Source: an uncultured Acidimicrobiales bacterium
Lineage (GTDB): Bacteria > Actinomycetota > Acidimicrobiia > Acidimicrobiales > CATQHL01
NCBI GenBank assembly: GCA_958295925.1
Contig: CATQHL010000001.1
Coordinates: forward strand, 62,001 to 126,000
DNA: 64,000 nt
Direction: 5' to 3'
The position numbers were made by a program, and so were the translations under genes. The notes beneath the pieces were generated by a model that made no database searches, was not told the DNA's origin, and saw only the letters and a list, made by a program, of their open reading frames with translations. Shown in pieces: positions 45,299 to 55,122 of the stretch (position 1 is its first letter; every line of letters starts with the position of its first letter).

Positions 45299-46269
45299 GC
45301 AAGCAGGGGCAGGGTGCGAATCTCAGCCGGCAGGGAAGCCCCCGCCACGGGCACCCCCGCAGCGGCCGGGGGCGACACCTTGCGCTTCACGTAGGCGAGG
45401 GCGACGACACGATTCAGCGTGGGGGAGAATCCCACGCTCGTAAGGCTGCCGGCCGCTGCGCCCGCCGAGTCGAGGATGGACGAGCCGGGCTGGGGCATCC
45501 CGGCGCGGGGAATCCCCTCCTCGGAGAGAACCACGCCTCGCAGCCTCTTGGGCACGTTCCCCCCTCGGCTGTCTATGCGCGCCACGAGTTCCTGGCCCAC
45601 GAAGCAGCCCTTCGTGAAGCACACCGTCTCGGCCACGATGCCAGCCTCCTCCGGAATCATCCCCTCGGCCAGCTCCGCGCCTGCCGGCACGCCCGAGGCG
45701 ATCCGCAGGGCTTCGAAGGCAGCCTCCTCGCACAGCCGCAGGGCGCTGAAGCAACCTGGCGGTCCTCCAAGGCTGTCCCAGCCACCAACTGCGCCCCATC
45801 GCACGGCCGCCGATACCCGTTCGAAGTCCTCCGAGGCGTTCCAGGAGGGCTGTGGCGGGGCGTGGGGCCCCAGCACTGAGAACGCCCCGATCTGCCTCAG
45901 TGTCATCTCGCAGTTGGTGCGCAGCTTGAACCGCAGAAGCCTTTCCAGCGACCTTCGCCCGTCGCCTGCTTGGGCCTCCAGCCAAAAGCGCTGCGGCGCG
46001 ATCCGATAGACGCGCAAAACGGAGATGAGCCTGCCCTCCGGCCGGAGAAGCAGCGAGGCGGCGGACGATCCCGGCTCAAGGGCTGCCACGTCCTGGCTGA
46101 GCTGGCCCTGCAGGAACGTCTCGGCGTCGGGGCCGTCGACCACTATGAGGTCGCGTGTGCCACGTCGGGAGCCCACGGAATTTCGCAGCGCCTCGTAGTC
46201 CTGAAGCCAGCTTGGCTCGTACAGGCTCGCAGGGATGGGCGCACCCCCTGCGTCGCGTTCACCCCTCAT
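45295..46269 (-). CDS. ygfZ: YgfZ/GcvT-fold folate-binding protein
   Basis: The 324-aa protein belongs to the GcvT-like YgfZ family: the diagnostic KGCFVGQELVARI appears near residue 205-217, with FLQGQLSQDVAAL and LLLRPEGRLISVLRVY earlier. Family members use tetrahydrofolate and help Fe-S protein repair and tRNA modification. I chose ATG 46269 (MRGERDAGG). A 7-codon reading frame bridges it to the trpE stop: the trpE TGA overlaps the mini-frame ATG and the mini-frame TGA overlaps this ATG. Its place inside the trp genes is unusual. Confidence 0.88.
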   Translation of the reverse strand: MRGERDAGGAPIPASLYEPSWLQDYEALRNSVGSRRGTRDLIVVDGPDAETFLQGQLSQDVAALEPGSSAASLLLRPEGRLISVLRVYRIAPQRFWLEAQAGDGRRSLERLLRFKLRTNCEMTLRQIGAFSVLGPHAPPQPSWNASEDFERVSAAVRWGAVGGWDSLGGPPGCFSALRLCEEAAFEALRIASGVPAGAELAEGMIPEEAGIVAETVCFTKGCFVGQELVARIDSRGGNVPKRLRGVVLSEEGIPRAGMPQPGSSILDSAGAAAGSLTSVGFSPTLNRVVALAYVKRKVSPPAAAGVPVAGASLPAEIRTLPLLA

Positions 46270-46285
46270 CGTGCAGCACCCCCCC

Positions 46286-46297
<12 letters not shown>
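46262..46297 (-). repeat. tandem duplication at the trpE-ygfZ junction
   Basis: CCCCTCATCGTGCAGC (plus-strand spelling) occurs at 46262-46277 and again at 46282-46297, period 20 nt. Each copy carries an ATGA overlap. The copy nearest trpE opens a 7-codon frame (M-R-G-G-A-A-R) that ends on the ygfZ start. Confidence 0.8.
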
Positions 46298-47821
<1,524 letters not shown>

Positions 47822-47842
47822 AAAGGGATGAGGGGCGAAGGG

Positions 47843-48214
47843 CTACTTCGCGCCAGGAGCCTCGAAGGGGCGGAAGAAACACGACCGGGCCCCGGTGTGA
47901 CAGGCGCCCCCGCCCTGCTGTTCCACCCTGAACAACAGGGTGTCGCCGTCGCAGTCGAGGAACGCCCCCCGTATGAGTTGCCGATTGCCGGACGTCTCCC
48001 CCTTCGGCCAGAGTTCCTGCCGCGATCGGCTCCAGAACCAGGTGCGCCCGCTCTCCAGGCTGCGTCGCAACGACTCGGCGTTCATCCAGGCCACCATCAG
48101 CACCTCGCCGGTGGAATGATCCTGAACGATGGCGGGCACCAGCCCATCGGCGTCAAAGCGCACCGCCGCGAGGTCTTCGGGGTTGGCCTCGAGGGGGGTG
48201 ACGAGGACGCTCAC
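47843..48214 (-). CDS. hisI: phosphoribosyl-AMP cyclohydrolase
   Basis: This enzyme opens the adenine ring in step 3 of histidine synthesis. The 123-aa single-domain protein lacks the HisE pyrophosphatase domain. Motifs are [29 protein letters not shown] and the metal ligands in DCDGDTLLF and [14 protein letters not shown] start, overlapping the GroES-like stop by 4 nt. Confidence 0.95.
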   Translation of the reverse strand: MSVLVTPLEANPEDLAAVRFDADGLVPAIVQDHSTGEVLMVAWMNAESLRRSLESGRTWFWSRSRQELWPKGETSGNRQLIRGAFLDCDGDTLLFRVEQQGGGACHTGARSCFFRPFEAPGAK

Positions 48215-48564
48215 AGGTAAAGCCCGGTGCTGCCCTCTTCCAGTCGCTCTGAAGCGACGGCGTGGATGTCTCGGTCGCGCAGGATCACGTAGTCGCTTCC
48301 GCGCACCTCCACCTCGTAGCGATCCTCGGGGTTGAACAGCACCTTGTCCCCGGACTCGATCGTCCTCACGTTCGGCCCCACCGCCACGACGTCCGCCCAG
48401 GAAAGGCGCTTGCTTATCTGCGCTGTGGCGGGAATGAGGATGCCGCCTGCTGTGCGCCTCTCCCCCTCCGACTGCCCGACGCGCACCAACACCCTGTCGT
48501 TGAGCATCTTGATGGGGAGCTTGTCGTCCGGGCCTGGAGACGGCCCGTTCGTGGAGCTGCGCAC
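48211..48564 (-). CDS. GroES-like co-chaperonin family protein
   Basis: The 117-aa protein contains a GroES-type beta-barrel: [30 protein letters not shown] (mobile-loop position) and [18 protein letters not shown] with [12 protein letters not shown]. It is not the usual GroES: the mobile-loop sequence is different and no groEL is nearby. The first 19 residues are hydrophilic. A TAGCGT -10 box lies 7 nt before the GTG, so it may start its own leaderless transcript inside the his-trp cluster. It overlaps hisI. A role as a specialised co-chaperonin is inference. Confidence 0.8.
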   Translation of the reverse strand: MRSSTNGPSPGPDDKLPIKMLNDRVLVRVGQSEGERRTAGGILIPATAQISKRLSWADVVAVGPNVRTIESGDKVLFNPEDRYEVEVRGSDYVILRDRDIHAVASERLEEGSTGLYL

Positions 48565-48571
48565 GGGAAAG

Positions 48572-48577
48572 ACGCTA
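48572..48577 (-). promoter_or_regulatory. -10 box TAGCGT, internal leaderless promoter
   Basis: TAGCGT lies 7 nt before the GTG of the GroES-like gene, in the 80-bp gap after hisF. It could drive the GroES-like, hisI and trp genes separately from the upstream his genes. The same hexamer precedes hisDC. Confidence 0.45.
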
Positions 48578-48644
48578 CCCCCTCGGCGGGACTGACAGGG
48601 GCACGTCCGGCATTACGCGCCAGCGGCAGATGGAGTCCACGCCT

Positions 48645-49436
48645 TCAGCCCCTGGGTGTCGGTGCCGGCCTTACGGCGATGCCCGCCTCAGCCAGGCAGC
48701 GCTTGGCATCGACAACGCTGTGCCTGCCGAAGTGGAAGATCGACGCCGCCAGCACTGCGTCGGCCCCGGCCCTGACGCCCTCCACGAGGTGCCAGAGTTC
48801 GCCCACGCCCCCTGAGGCGATGAGCGGGATGCTCACCGCCTCGCTCACGGCCCGGTTCAGGGGCAGGTCAAAGCCCTCGCAAGTGCCGTCGCGGTCCATC
48901 GAGGTGAGCAGTATCTCCCCAGCCCCCAGGGCCTCAACCTCCGAAGCCCACTCCAACACGTCCCTGCCCGTGGGCGTGCGTCCGCCGTGGGTGACCACCT
49001 CGAAACCGCTGGATACGGCGGATGCAGCGCTGCGGCGGGCGTCGATGGCCACAACGGCGCACTGGCTGCCGAACTCATCGGCGATTTCCTCCACCAACGC
49101 TGGACGCTGCACCGCAGCCGTGTTCACAGACACCTTGTCGGCCCCTGCCCTCAGCAGCCTGCGAGCGTCCTCGGCGCTTCGGATGCCCCCGCCCACAGTG
49201 AACGGGATGAACACTTCCTCGGAGGTGCGGCGGGCGACCTCCAGGATGGTGCCTCTGTCGTCGGACGACGCAGTGATGTCCAGAAAGATCAGCTCGTCCG
49301 CCCCCTCGTCGTCGTAGCGGCGTGCGAGCTCAACGGGGTCGCCTGCGTCGGTTATGTTCACAAACTCCACGCCCTTGACCACCCTCCCGGCGTCCACGTC
49401 AAGGCACGGGATGACGCGCACGACGGTGCTGGCCAC
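48645..49436 (-). CDS. hisF: imidazole glycerol phosphate synthase, cyclase subunit
   Basis: HisF works with HisH to form the imidazole ring. The core begins [21 protein letters not shown] with the catalytic Asp, and the second Asp lies in [30 protein letters not shown] binds phosphate. I chose GTG 49436, but no good ribosome site precedes it. The frame is open to a TTG at 49565 that overlaps the hisA stop (TTGA); if that is used, the protein gains 43 residues built from a 12-residue repeat ([12 protein letters not shown]-like). Confidence 0.88.
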   Translation of the reverse strand: MASTVVRVIPCLDVDAGRVVKGVEFVNITDAGDPVELARRYDDEGADELIFLDITASSDDRGTILEVARRTSEEVFIPFTVGGGIRSAEDARRLLRAGADKVSVNTAAVQRPALVEEIADEFGSQCAVVAIDARRSAASAVSSGFEVVTHGGRTPTGRDVLEWASEVEALGAGEILLTSMDRDGTCEGFDLPLNRAVSEAVSIPLIASGGVGELWHLVEGVRAGADAVLAASIFHFGRHSVVDAKRCLAEAGIAVRPAPTPRG

Positions 49437-49479
49437 GCCCTCTACGGGCGCTCCTCCCGCCAAGCCCCCTTGGGGCTTC

Positions 49480-49551
49480 GGGGCGCCAATGGGCGAGGAC
49501 GCGCCAATGTGCGGCGAGGCGCCAGGGGGCGAGGACGCGCCAATGTGCGGC
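49480..49551. repeat. 36-bp tandem repeat between hisA and hisF
   Basis: The 25-bp word starting GGGCGAGGACGCGCCAAT is exact at 49491-49515 and 49527-49551, period 36 bp, with a partial third copy before it (GGGGCGCCAATG from 49480). A period of 36 keeps the hisF frame open and would encode a 12-residue repeat. Confidence 0.8.
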
Positions 49552-49561
49552 AGCGCGCCTG

Positions 49562-50302
49562 TCAACGCTGCCCCGCAAGGGCTAGCAGTTCGGCCAGGCC
49601 CACCCTGCCCTCGTAGAGCGCACGCCCGACTATCGCCCCTTCGAGCCGCCTGTCGCCGACGCCCAGCTCAGCCAGCGCGCCGACGTCCTCCACGCCGCCC
49701 ACGCCGCCGGAGGCGATTAGCGGGATGTCGGTGGCGGCCAGAGCCTCCGCAAGCAGGTCGCAGTCGGGGCCGTCGAGGGTGCCGTCGCGGGATATCTGGG
49801 TGACGACAAGGGCTTCAGGTCGGGAAGCCTCGCCTCTGAGGCTCAGGTCTGCGAGCACCTCCCCAATGCTGCGACCGCTGCCCGTCTGCCATCCCCGCAG
49901 CGCCACCTCCCTGCCCCGGACGTCGAGAGACAGGGCGACGGGGGCGATCTCATGAATCTCAGCGAGCAGGTCGGGGCGTTCCAGGGCGGCGGTGCCGACT
50001 ACCAGTCGAGCCGCCCCCGCCTCCACGAGAGCCCTGGCCGCCGCCGCGGAGCGGACTCCACCCCCGTACTGAACCGGGATCGCCACGCCTGAGGCGATGG
50101 CGGCGACAGATTCAATGTTGACCAGCACGCCGATGCGGGCGGCGTCGAGGTCAACCACGTGCAACCGGAGCGCGCCGGCCTCCTCGAAACGCCTGGCCAC
50201 GTCAGCCGGGTGGTCGTCGTAGACGGTCTCAGCAGCGAAGTCCCCCTGGTAGAGCCGCACGCAGCGTCCACCTCTTATGTCGATGGCAGGGTATATGAGC
50301 AT
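49562..50302 (-). CDS. hisA: phosphoribosylformimino-AICAR ribotide isomerase
   Basis: HisA is the barrel isomerase of step 4. From ATG 50302 it has 246 aa: [20 protein letters not shown] (catalytic Asp 8), [29 protein letters not shown] (catalytic Asp) and [12 protein letters not shown]. The open frame upstream overlaps hisH and has no homology. hisH ends 5 nt before it. Confidence 0.95.
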   Translation of the reverse strand: MLIYPAIDIRGGRCVRLYQGDFAAETVYDDHPADVARRFEEAGALRLHVVDLDAARIGVLVNIESVAAIASGVAIPVQYGGGVRSAAAARALVEAGAARLVVGTAALERPDLLAEIHEIAPVALSLDVRGREVALRGWQTGSGRSIGEVLADLSLRGEASRPEALVVTQISRDGTLDGPDCDLLAEALAATDIPLIASGGVGGVEDVGALAELGVGDRRLEGAIVGRALYEGRVGLAELLALAGQR

Positions 50303-50307
50303 TCGCC

Positions 50308-50937
50308 TCAGCCCAGGCTGCGGACAAAGTTGGCCAGCAGGCGCAGCCCGGCGGTGGCCGACTTCTCGGGGTGGAACTGCGTCGCCTGAAGCGATCCCCT
50401 TGCCAGGGCCGCCGGCACCGGCCCCCCGTAGTCGCATGTCGCAATCGTGTCGCCGTCCCTCGGCGTCGAGTAGGAGTGGACGAAGTACATCCACTCCCCG
50501 TCGAGTCCCTCCAGCAAGGCGCTGGGGCGCAGGCTTCGCAGCCGGTTCCACTGCATCTGCGGACGCTTCACGCCGTCGGGCAGCAGGCGCACCCTTCCAG
50601 GCAGCACCCCCAGCCCCTCCCTTCCAGGGGACTCATCTGACCCCTCGTAGAGCAACTGCATGCCCACGCATATGGCGAGGAACGGCCTCCCACCCTTGGT
50701 CGCCGTCTGGGCGGACTCCCGGGCAGTCGCCGTGAGCCCCGATGCGTCCATCGCGTCCATGCAGGGGCCGAACGCCCCCACCCCGGGCAGCACCAGGGCA
50801 TCGGCGCGGGCGATCAGCCCGGCATCGTCTGTGAGCATGGCGTCGGCGCCCACCTTCTCCAGGGCTTTCTGGGCGGAGCGGAGGTTGCCGATCCCGTAGT
50901 CGATCACCACCACGAAGGGCGGCCTGGTCGCTTTCAT
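50308..50937 (-). CDS. hisH: imidazole glycerol phosphate synthase, glutaminase subunit
   Basis: HisH supplies ammonia to HisF. The 209-aa class I amidotransferase has the catalytic Cys in AICVGMQLLYEG and the His/Glu pair in QFHPEKSA. YGIGNLRSAQKALE at the N-terminus is typical. I chose ATG 50937 (MKATRPPFVVVIDYG); the open frame runs 20 codons further. Confidence 0.94.
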   Translation of the reverse strand: MKATRPPFVVVIDYGIGNLRSAQKALEKVGADAMLTDDAGLIARADALVLPGVGAFGPCMDAMDASGLTATARESAQTATKGGRPFLAICVGMQLLYEGSDESPGREGLGVLPGRVRLLPDGVKRPQMQWNRLRSLRPSALLEGLDGEWMYFVHSYSTPRDGDTIATCDYGGPVPAALARGSLQATQFHPEKSATAGLRLLANFVRSLG

Positions 50938-51042
50938 TTGCTCCAAGGTGGCTGGCTGCTCGACTGCCCGCTGCGGCCGCCGACTACGCGGCTGCAAGTT
51001 GCTGACCGTTGGCGTCTTGGCGCCCAGAGCGGCCGGCGACGG

Positions 51043-51798
51043 CTACAGCGTGCCCTTGGTGGATGGCACGCCTGTGCCCTCCACGCGCACGGCGTCCCGC
51101 AGGCTGCGAGCCACCCCCTTGAAGGACGACTCAAGGATGTGGTGGGTGTTGCGGCCGCGCACGAGCACTATGTGGATGCTCAAGGCGGCAGCCGTGGCGA
51201 ACGCCCGCCAGAACTCCTCCATGAGCTGTGGGTCGAACGGCGGGTTTCCCAGAATCTTCTCCCCAGGCGGCTCCACCTCGTAGTGGAGGTAGGGCCTGCC
51301 GGAGAGGTCAAGCGAGACGTCCACCAGCGCCTCGTCCAGCGGGACCGCTGCGGAGGCGAAGCGGCGCACCCCCGCCTTGTCGCCCAGAGCCTCGGCCAGC
51401 GCCTCCCCCAGCACGATGCCCGTGTCTTCCACGGTGTGGTGGGCGTCGATCTCCAGGTCGCCCGTCGCCTTGATCTGAAGATCGCTGACGCTGTGGCGTC
51501 CCAGCTGGGCGAGCATGTGGTCGAAGAACGGCAGGCCGGTGCTCACTTCCACCGTTCCCCCACCGTCGAGGTTGAGGTTGACCTCCACGCTGGTTTCCTT
51601 CGTGACACGCCGCTTCTTCGCCGTCCGGGGAGCGCCGCCGTCCGCCCTGATGCCGCCGCTCCGCTCAAGCTGTTCCACTCGCCATTTCAGGGCGTCGATG
51701 TCTTCCGAGTCGACCCAGGGCGGGTTTTCCACCTCAAGTTCCCCCTTTAACTCGACTGTCTTGCCTGAAAACGGGTTGAACATGCGTAGGAGTGTCAC
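51043..51798 (-). CDS. hisB: imidazoleglycerol-phosphate dehydratase with an N-terminal extension
   Basis: Residues about 62-251 are a standard HisB: PFFDHMLAQLGRHS, the metal motif DAHHTVEDTGI, RFASAAVPLDEALV, and the second metal motif NTHHILESSFK. The enzyme usually has about 200 aa; here 60 extra residues precede the core (FNPFSGKTVELKGELEVENP, then a helix with DSEDIDALKWRVEQLERS). No start codon near the core would remove it, so the extension is probably translated. GTG start. The 80-bp gap to hisDC is AT-rich, with a direct repeat AATAGAT and a TAGGAC box 5 nt before the GTG, perhaps an internal promoter. Confidence 0.92.
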   Translation of the reverse strand: MTLLRMFNPFSGKTVELKGELEVENPPWVDSEDIDALKWRVEQLERSGGIRADGGAPRTAKKRRVTKETSVEVNLNLDGGGTVEVSTGLPFFDHMLAQLGRHSVSDLQIKATGDLEIDAHHTVEDTGIVLGEALAEALGDKAGVRRFASAAVPLDEALVDVSLDLSGRPYLHYEVEPPGEKILGNPPFDPQLMEEFWRAFATAAALSIHIVLVRGRNTHHILESSFKGVARSLRDAVRVEGTGVPSTKGTL

Positions 51799-51877
51799 CG
51801 ATAGTCCTAAGTGATGCGCTAATAGATCGCCAATAGATATTGTGCGAATTCAAGTTGTGGGTATCGCACGACGCCGC

Positions 51878-54412
51878 TCATAGCAGAATACCGCCCAAGG
51901 CTGCCAGGAATGCGTCGATCTCCCCCGGCGCCCCGACTGTGACCCGCAGGCAGTCCTTCAGCCCGGGCCAGGAACTGCAGTTGCGCACCAGCACCGATTG
52001 TTCCAGCAGCGCCTGCCAGATGTCGTCGCCAGAGCGCCCCTCGGCCCTGAAGAGAATGAAGTTGGCCCCTGACGGCCATTGGCGCACGGGAAGGGTGGCC
52101 AACCCTGCCGCGAGGCGCTCGCGCTCAGCGACAAGGCCTGCGGCGCGCTCCGCCATCTCCTGCCTGAAGTCGAGGGCGATCAATCCCGCCCGCTGAGTGA
52201 ATGCGTCGATGTGGTACGGCAGCGCCACCTTTTGGAGCTCCCTCGTGAGCCAGGATGGCCCCAGGGAGTAGCCGAGGCGCGTGCCGGCCATCGCCCAGTA
52301 CTTGGAGAAAGTGCGCGTCAGCAGCACCGGGGCGTCGTCGTCGACTCGCCAGGAAACGTCCGCCTTCGGCGCGAACTGGGCGTAGGCCTCGTCGAGGAGC
52401 AGCACTCCGCCCACGGAGGCTGTGGCCTGGACGGCGGCGGAAATCGCCTCTTCGCCCTCCACCGTTCCCGTGGGATTGTTGGGCGAGCAGAGAAACACCA
52501 CCGACGGGCGCGTCCGAATAATGAACGCCGCAGATTCCTGGGGGTCAAGACGGAAGTCGTCGCCTCGCTGGGCTTCGAGCACTTCCGCGCCGGTGAGCCT
52601 CGCTATGTGCGGATGCAAGGCGTACGTGGGGCTGAAGACCGCAACTCGCCTGCCCGCGCCCGCGTAGGCCAGGCACAGGCACTGGATGACCTCATTTGAC
52701 CCCTTTGCGGCAAACACCTCGCTGGCGTTTACGGAGTGGAGTTCGGCGATCGCCTCGTGCAGCTCCTCGGGTTGGCGCTCCGGGTAGCGGTTCCAGCCGA
52801 TCTCGCCCGCCGCCTCGGTCAGCCGCCTGCGAAGCTCCGGCGGTGGCTCGAAGGGTGACTCGTTGGTGTTCAGCCGCACATCCGCCTCCACCTGCGGCGA
52901 GTGGTAGCCCCTCATCCTGGCGACGCCCTCCCGTGGGGCAGGCCGGGGATTGACAGTGAGACGGGCATCCGACAAGTCGGCGCCCGGCGCATCTTCAAGC
53001 AGATCGAGGCGTCTGCGCACCGATTCTGCGTGCGCAGGCAGTCCTTCCGCCTCTGCGAGTGTCTCCACAATCGGCCCCAGCTCTCGCAGCCCCTCTGCCG
53101 ATGCGGCGATGACATGCATCTCCTTGCAGAAGTCTCTCACCCCAAGCGCCTCGGCGTACCTTGCCGACCGACCGGTCGGCAGCACGTGCGAAGGGCCGGC
53201 TGCGTAGTCCCCCAGGGAGGCGGGCGAGTTCTCCCCGCAGAAGACGGCGCCGGCGTTGCGAATCTTCCCGAGAATCCCCGAAGGATCAGCCACCATCAGC
53301 TGAAGGTGCTCAGGGGCGACGTGGTTCACCACTTCCGCCACCTGGTCTGGGCCGCTCACGAGCACCGCGTAACCGGAAGATCGCAGCGTCGCCCTGATCT
53401 CGTCTTTTCGAGACGCCTTTGCCGTCTCCTCCTCGACTGCTGCGCTCACCGCTCTTAGAACGTCAGGATTCCAGGTGAGCAGGCACGCCATCCCGTCGGG
53501 GCCATGCTCCGCCTGGACGATGAGATCGAGCGCAGCGAGATGCGGGGGCACGCTTTCGTCGGCCACCACCACGACCTCCGAGGGACCTGTGAACGCTGCC
53601 GCCACCCCCACGTCGCCGGCCACCCGCTGCTTGGCCAGGGCCACGTAGACGTTGCCAGGGCCGGCTATCACGTCAACCGGCGGGATTGTCTCGGTGCCGT
53701 AGGCCATCGCCGCTATGGCCCCCGCCCCCCCGACGGCGTATACCTCGTCAACCCGGGCGAGCGCTGTCGCAGCCAGCGTGACGGGCGCAACGCGGCCGTC
53801 GGGGCCTGGCGGCACGCAAACAGCCACCTGCTGCACACCGGCCGCCTTTGCCGGCAGAGCAGTCATCAGCACGGTGGACGGGTAGGCCGCCCTTCCCCCA
53901 GGCACGTACAGGCCCGCCCGTCGGACTGGCTGGACGATGCGCCTCACGCTCAGCCCCCCTGTCAGCCCCCCAGCGTCTTCGCCTGCGTCATCGCTTGAGC
54001 CCGAGAACGGCTGCGGATCGCAGCAGTCGAGCCAGCGAGGGGCCGCTTCGGACTCCTCGGTCTCGGTCAGGGGCAGCCGCGCCCCTTCAGAGAGCCTGTG
54101 TTCTTCGGCGCTGCGCAGGTGGAAGTCGCGGATTCGCCTGACGGCTTCCCTGAGCGCCCCCCGGGTGGCTTCATCGAGAGCCTCCAGCGCTTCTAGGCGC
54201 TCCGAGACGGAGACCTCCAGACTGGCGGGCGCTGCGCCGTCGAAACGCTCCCCCAGCTCTCGCAAGGCGGCGTCGCCCCGTCGTCGCACGTCCGCGATGA
54301 TCGCCTCGGTCGCAGCGACTGCCACGTGAGAGGGGGGTGCCGCGCCTGCAGGAAGTTCGCCTGAGTCGCGTCCCCGCAGGTCCATGAAGGTGAGGAGGTT
54401 GTCGCCGTCCAT
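51878..54412 (-). CDS. hisDC: fused histidinol dehydrogenase / histidinol-phosphate aminotransferase
   Basis: One uninterrupted 844-aa frame holds two enzymes. Residues 1-about 485 are HisD: YVPGGRAAYPSTVLM, IVQAEHGPDG (Zn Gln/His), HVAPEHLQL (catalytic Glu/His), GDYAAGPSHVLPTG (Zn Asp) and FCKEMHVI (Zn His). An insertion of about 25 residues (CCDPQPFSGSSDDAGEDAGG) sits near 130. Residues about 498-844 are HisC: RLNTNESPFEPP, SPNNPTGTVEGEE, LLDEAYAQF and the PLP Lys in TRTFSKYWAMAGTRLGY. Both active sites look intact. The linker is rich in Pro/Arg. A TAGCGT box 8 nt before the ATG suggests a leaderless start of the whole his cluster. Confidence 0.95.
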   Translation of the reverse strand: MDGDNLLTFMDLRGRDSGELPAGAAPPSHVAVAATEAIIADVRRRGDAALRELGERFDGAAPASLEVSVSERLEALEALDEATRGALREAVRRIRDFHLRSAEEHRLSEGARLPLTETEESEAAPRWLDCCDPQPFSGSSDDAGEDAGGLTGGLSVRRIVQPVRRAGLYVPGGRAAYPSTVLMTALPAKAAGVQQVAVCVPPGPDGRVAPVTLAATALARVDEVYAVGGAGAIAAMAYGTETIPPVDVIAGPGNVYVALAKQRVAGDVGVAAAFTGPSEVVVVADESVPPHLAALDLIVQAEHGPDGMACLLTWNPDVLRAVSAAVEEETAKASRKDEIRATLRSSGYAVLVSGPDQVAEVVNHVAPEHLQLMVADPSGILGKIRNAGAVFCGENSPASLGDYAAGPSHVLPTGRSARYAEALGVRDFCKEMHVIAASAEGLRELGPIVETLAEAEGLPAHAESVRRRLDLLEDAPGADLSDARLTVNPRPAPREGVARMRGYHSPQVEADVRLNTNESPFEPPPELRRRLTEAAGEIGWNRYPERQPEELHEAIAELHSVNASEVFAAKGSNEVIQCLCLAYAGAGRRVAVFSPTYALHPHIARLTGAEVLEAQRGDDFRLDPQESAAFIIRTRPSVVFLCSPNNPTGTVEGEEAISAAVQATASVGGVLLLDEAYAQFAPKADVSWRVDDDAPVLLTRTFSKYWAMAGTRLGYSLGPSWLTRELQKVALPYHIDAFTQRAGLIALDFRQEMAERAAGLVAERERLAAGLATLPVRQWPSGANFILFRAEGRSGDDIWQALLEQSVLVRNCSSWPGLKDCLRVTVGAPGEIDAFLAALGGILL

Positions 54413-54420
54413 CGTGTTTC

Positions 54421-54426
54421 ACGCTA
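54421..54426 (-). promoter_or_regulatory. -10 box TAGCGT, leaderless promoter of the his cluster
   Basis: TAGCGT lies 8 nt before the hisDC ATG on the minus strand. No attenuator-like His-rich leader peptide is visible upstream, in the 49 bp before nth ends. Confidence 0.45.
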
Positions 54427-54461
54427 GCGGTGCCCGCCTCTCGGCTTATGTGCGCGCAGGG

Positions 54462-55109
54462 CTAGCTGAACGTAAAAGCCGAGGGGCAGTAGTCGTTGCA
54501 GACGCATTCACCGCAACTAGGGCGGTGGGCGCCGCAAACCCGTCGCCCGTGGAGTATGAGGCGCATGCTGAAGTCGCCGCGCTCATAAGCAGGAATCATC
54601 GGGTTGAGCTCCATCTCAATCTTGACGGCGTCTGTGTTCTCGGTGACGCCTAGGCGCCGGGTGAGGCGGGTGACGTGGGTGTCGACTGGCAGGCCAGGCA
54701 GGCCGAAGGCGACGCTGCGAAGCACGTTCGCTGTCTTCCGCCCCACTCCAGGCAGTTTCACCAGGTCTTTCATGGCAGTGGGGATTTCGCCGCCGTGCGA
54801 CTCGCAGACGCGCCGCGCCATCCCAATGAGGTTGCGGGCCTTGTTCTGGTAAAAGCCCGTGGAGTGGATTATCTCCTCTAGTTCGGCTGGGTCGCAGTCG
54901 GCGAGGTCTTCGGGAGTCGGGTAATTGTCGAAGAGCCTTGGGGTGACCATGTTCACCCGCTTGTCGGTGCACTGGGCCGAGAGGATGGTGGCGACGAGGA
55001 GTTGGTAGGGCGAGTCGTGGTCGAGTTCGCAGAAGGCGTCGGGGTACTCACCCTTCAGGCGTTCGTGTGTCTCACGTGCCCTGCCTGCCGGTGATCGCGG
55101 TCGTCCCAT
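54462..55109 (-). CDS. nth: endonuclease III
   Basis: Nth removes oxidised pyrimidines and nicks abasic sites. From ATG 55109 it has 215 aa: LLVATILSAQCTDKRVN, the hairpin KLPGVGRKTANVL with the catalytic Lys, VDTHVTRLTRRLG with the catalytic Asp, and the [4Fe-4S] cysteines CGAHRPSCGECVCNDYC (C-x6-C-x2-C-x5-C). The ATG is preceded by TAGCCT at 7 nt. The open frame upstream has no homology. The gene runs into the his cluster on the same strand. Confidence 0.95.
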   Translation of the reverse strand: MGRPRSPAGRARETHERLKGEYPDAFCELDHDSPYQLLVATILSAQCTDKRVNMVTPRLFDNYPTPEDLADCDPAELEEIIHSTGFYQNKARNLIGMARRVCESHGGEIPTAMKDLVKLPGVGRKTANVLRSVAFGLPGLPVDTHVTRLTRRLGVTENTDAVKIEMELNPMIPAYERGDFSMRLILHGRRVCGAHRPSCGECVCNDYCPSAFTFS

Positions 55110-55116
55110 GCGCGCG

Positions 55117-55122
55117 AGGCTA
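55117..55122 (-). promoter_or_regulatory. -10 box TAGCCT, leaderless promoter of nth
   Basis: TAGCCT lies 7 nt before the nth ATG. It also contains part of the stop codon of the upstream ATPase gene (55120-55122), so the promoter is embedded in that gene's end. Confidence 0.5.

Noticed and set aside
49480-49551. CRISPR-like repeats
   Set aside because: Only two to three units with an 11-bp interval, in-frame and inside an operon; this is a coding or spacer minisatellite.
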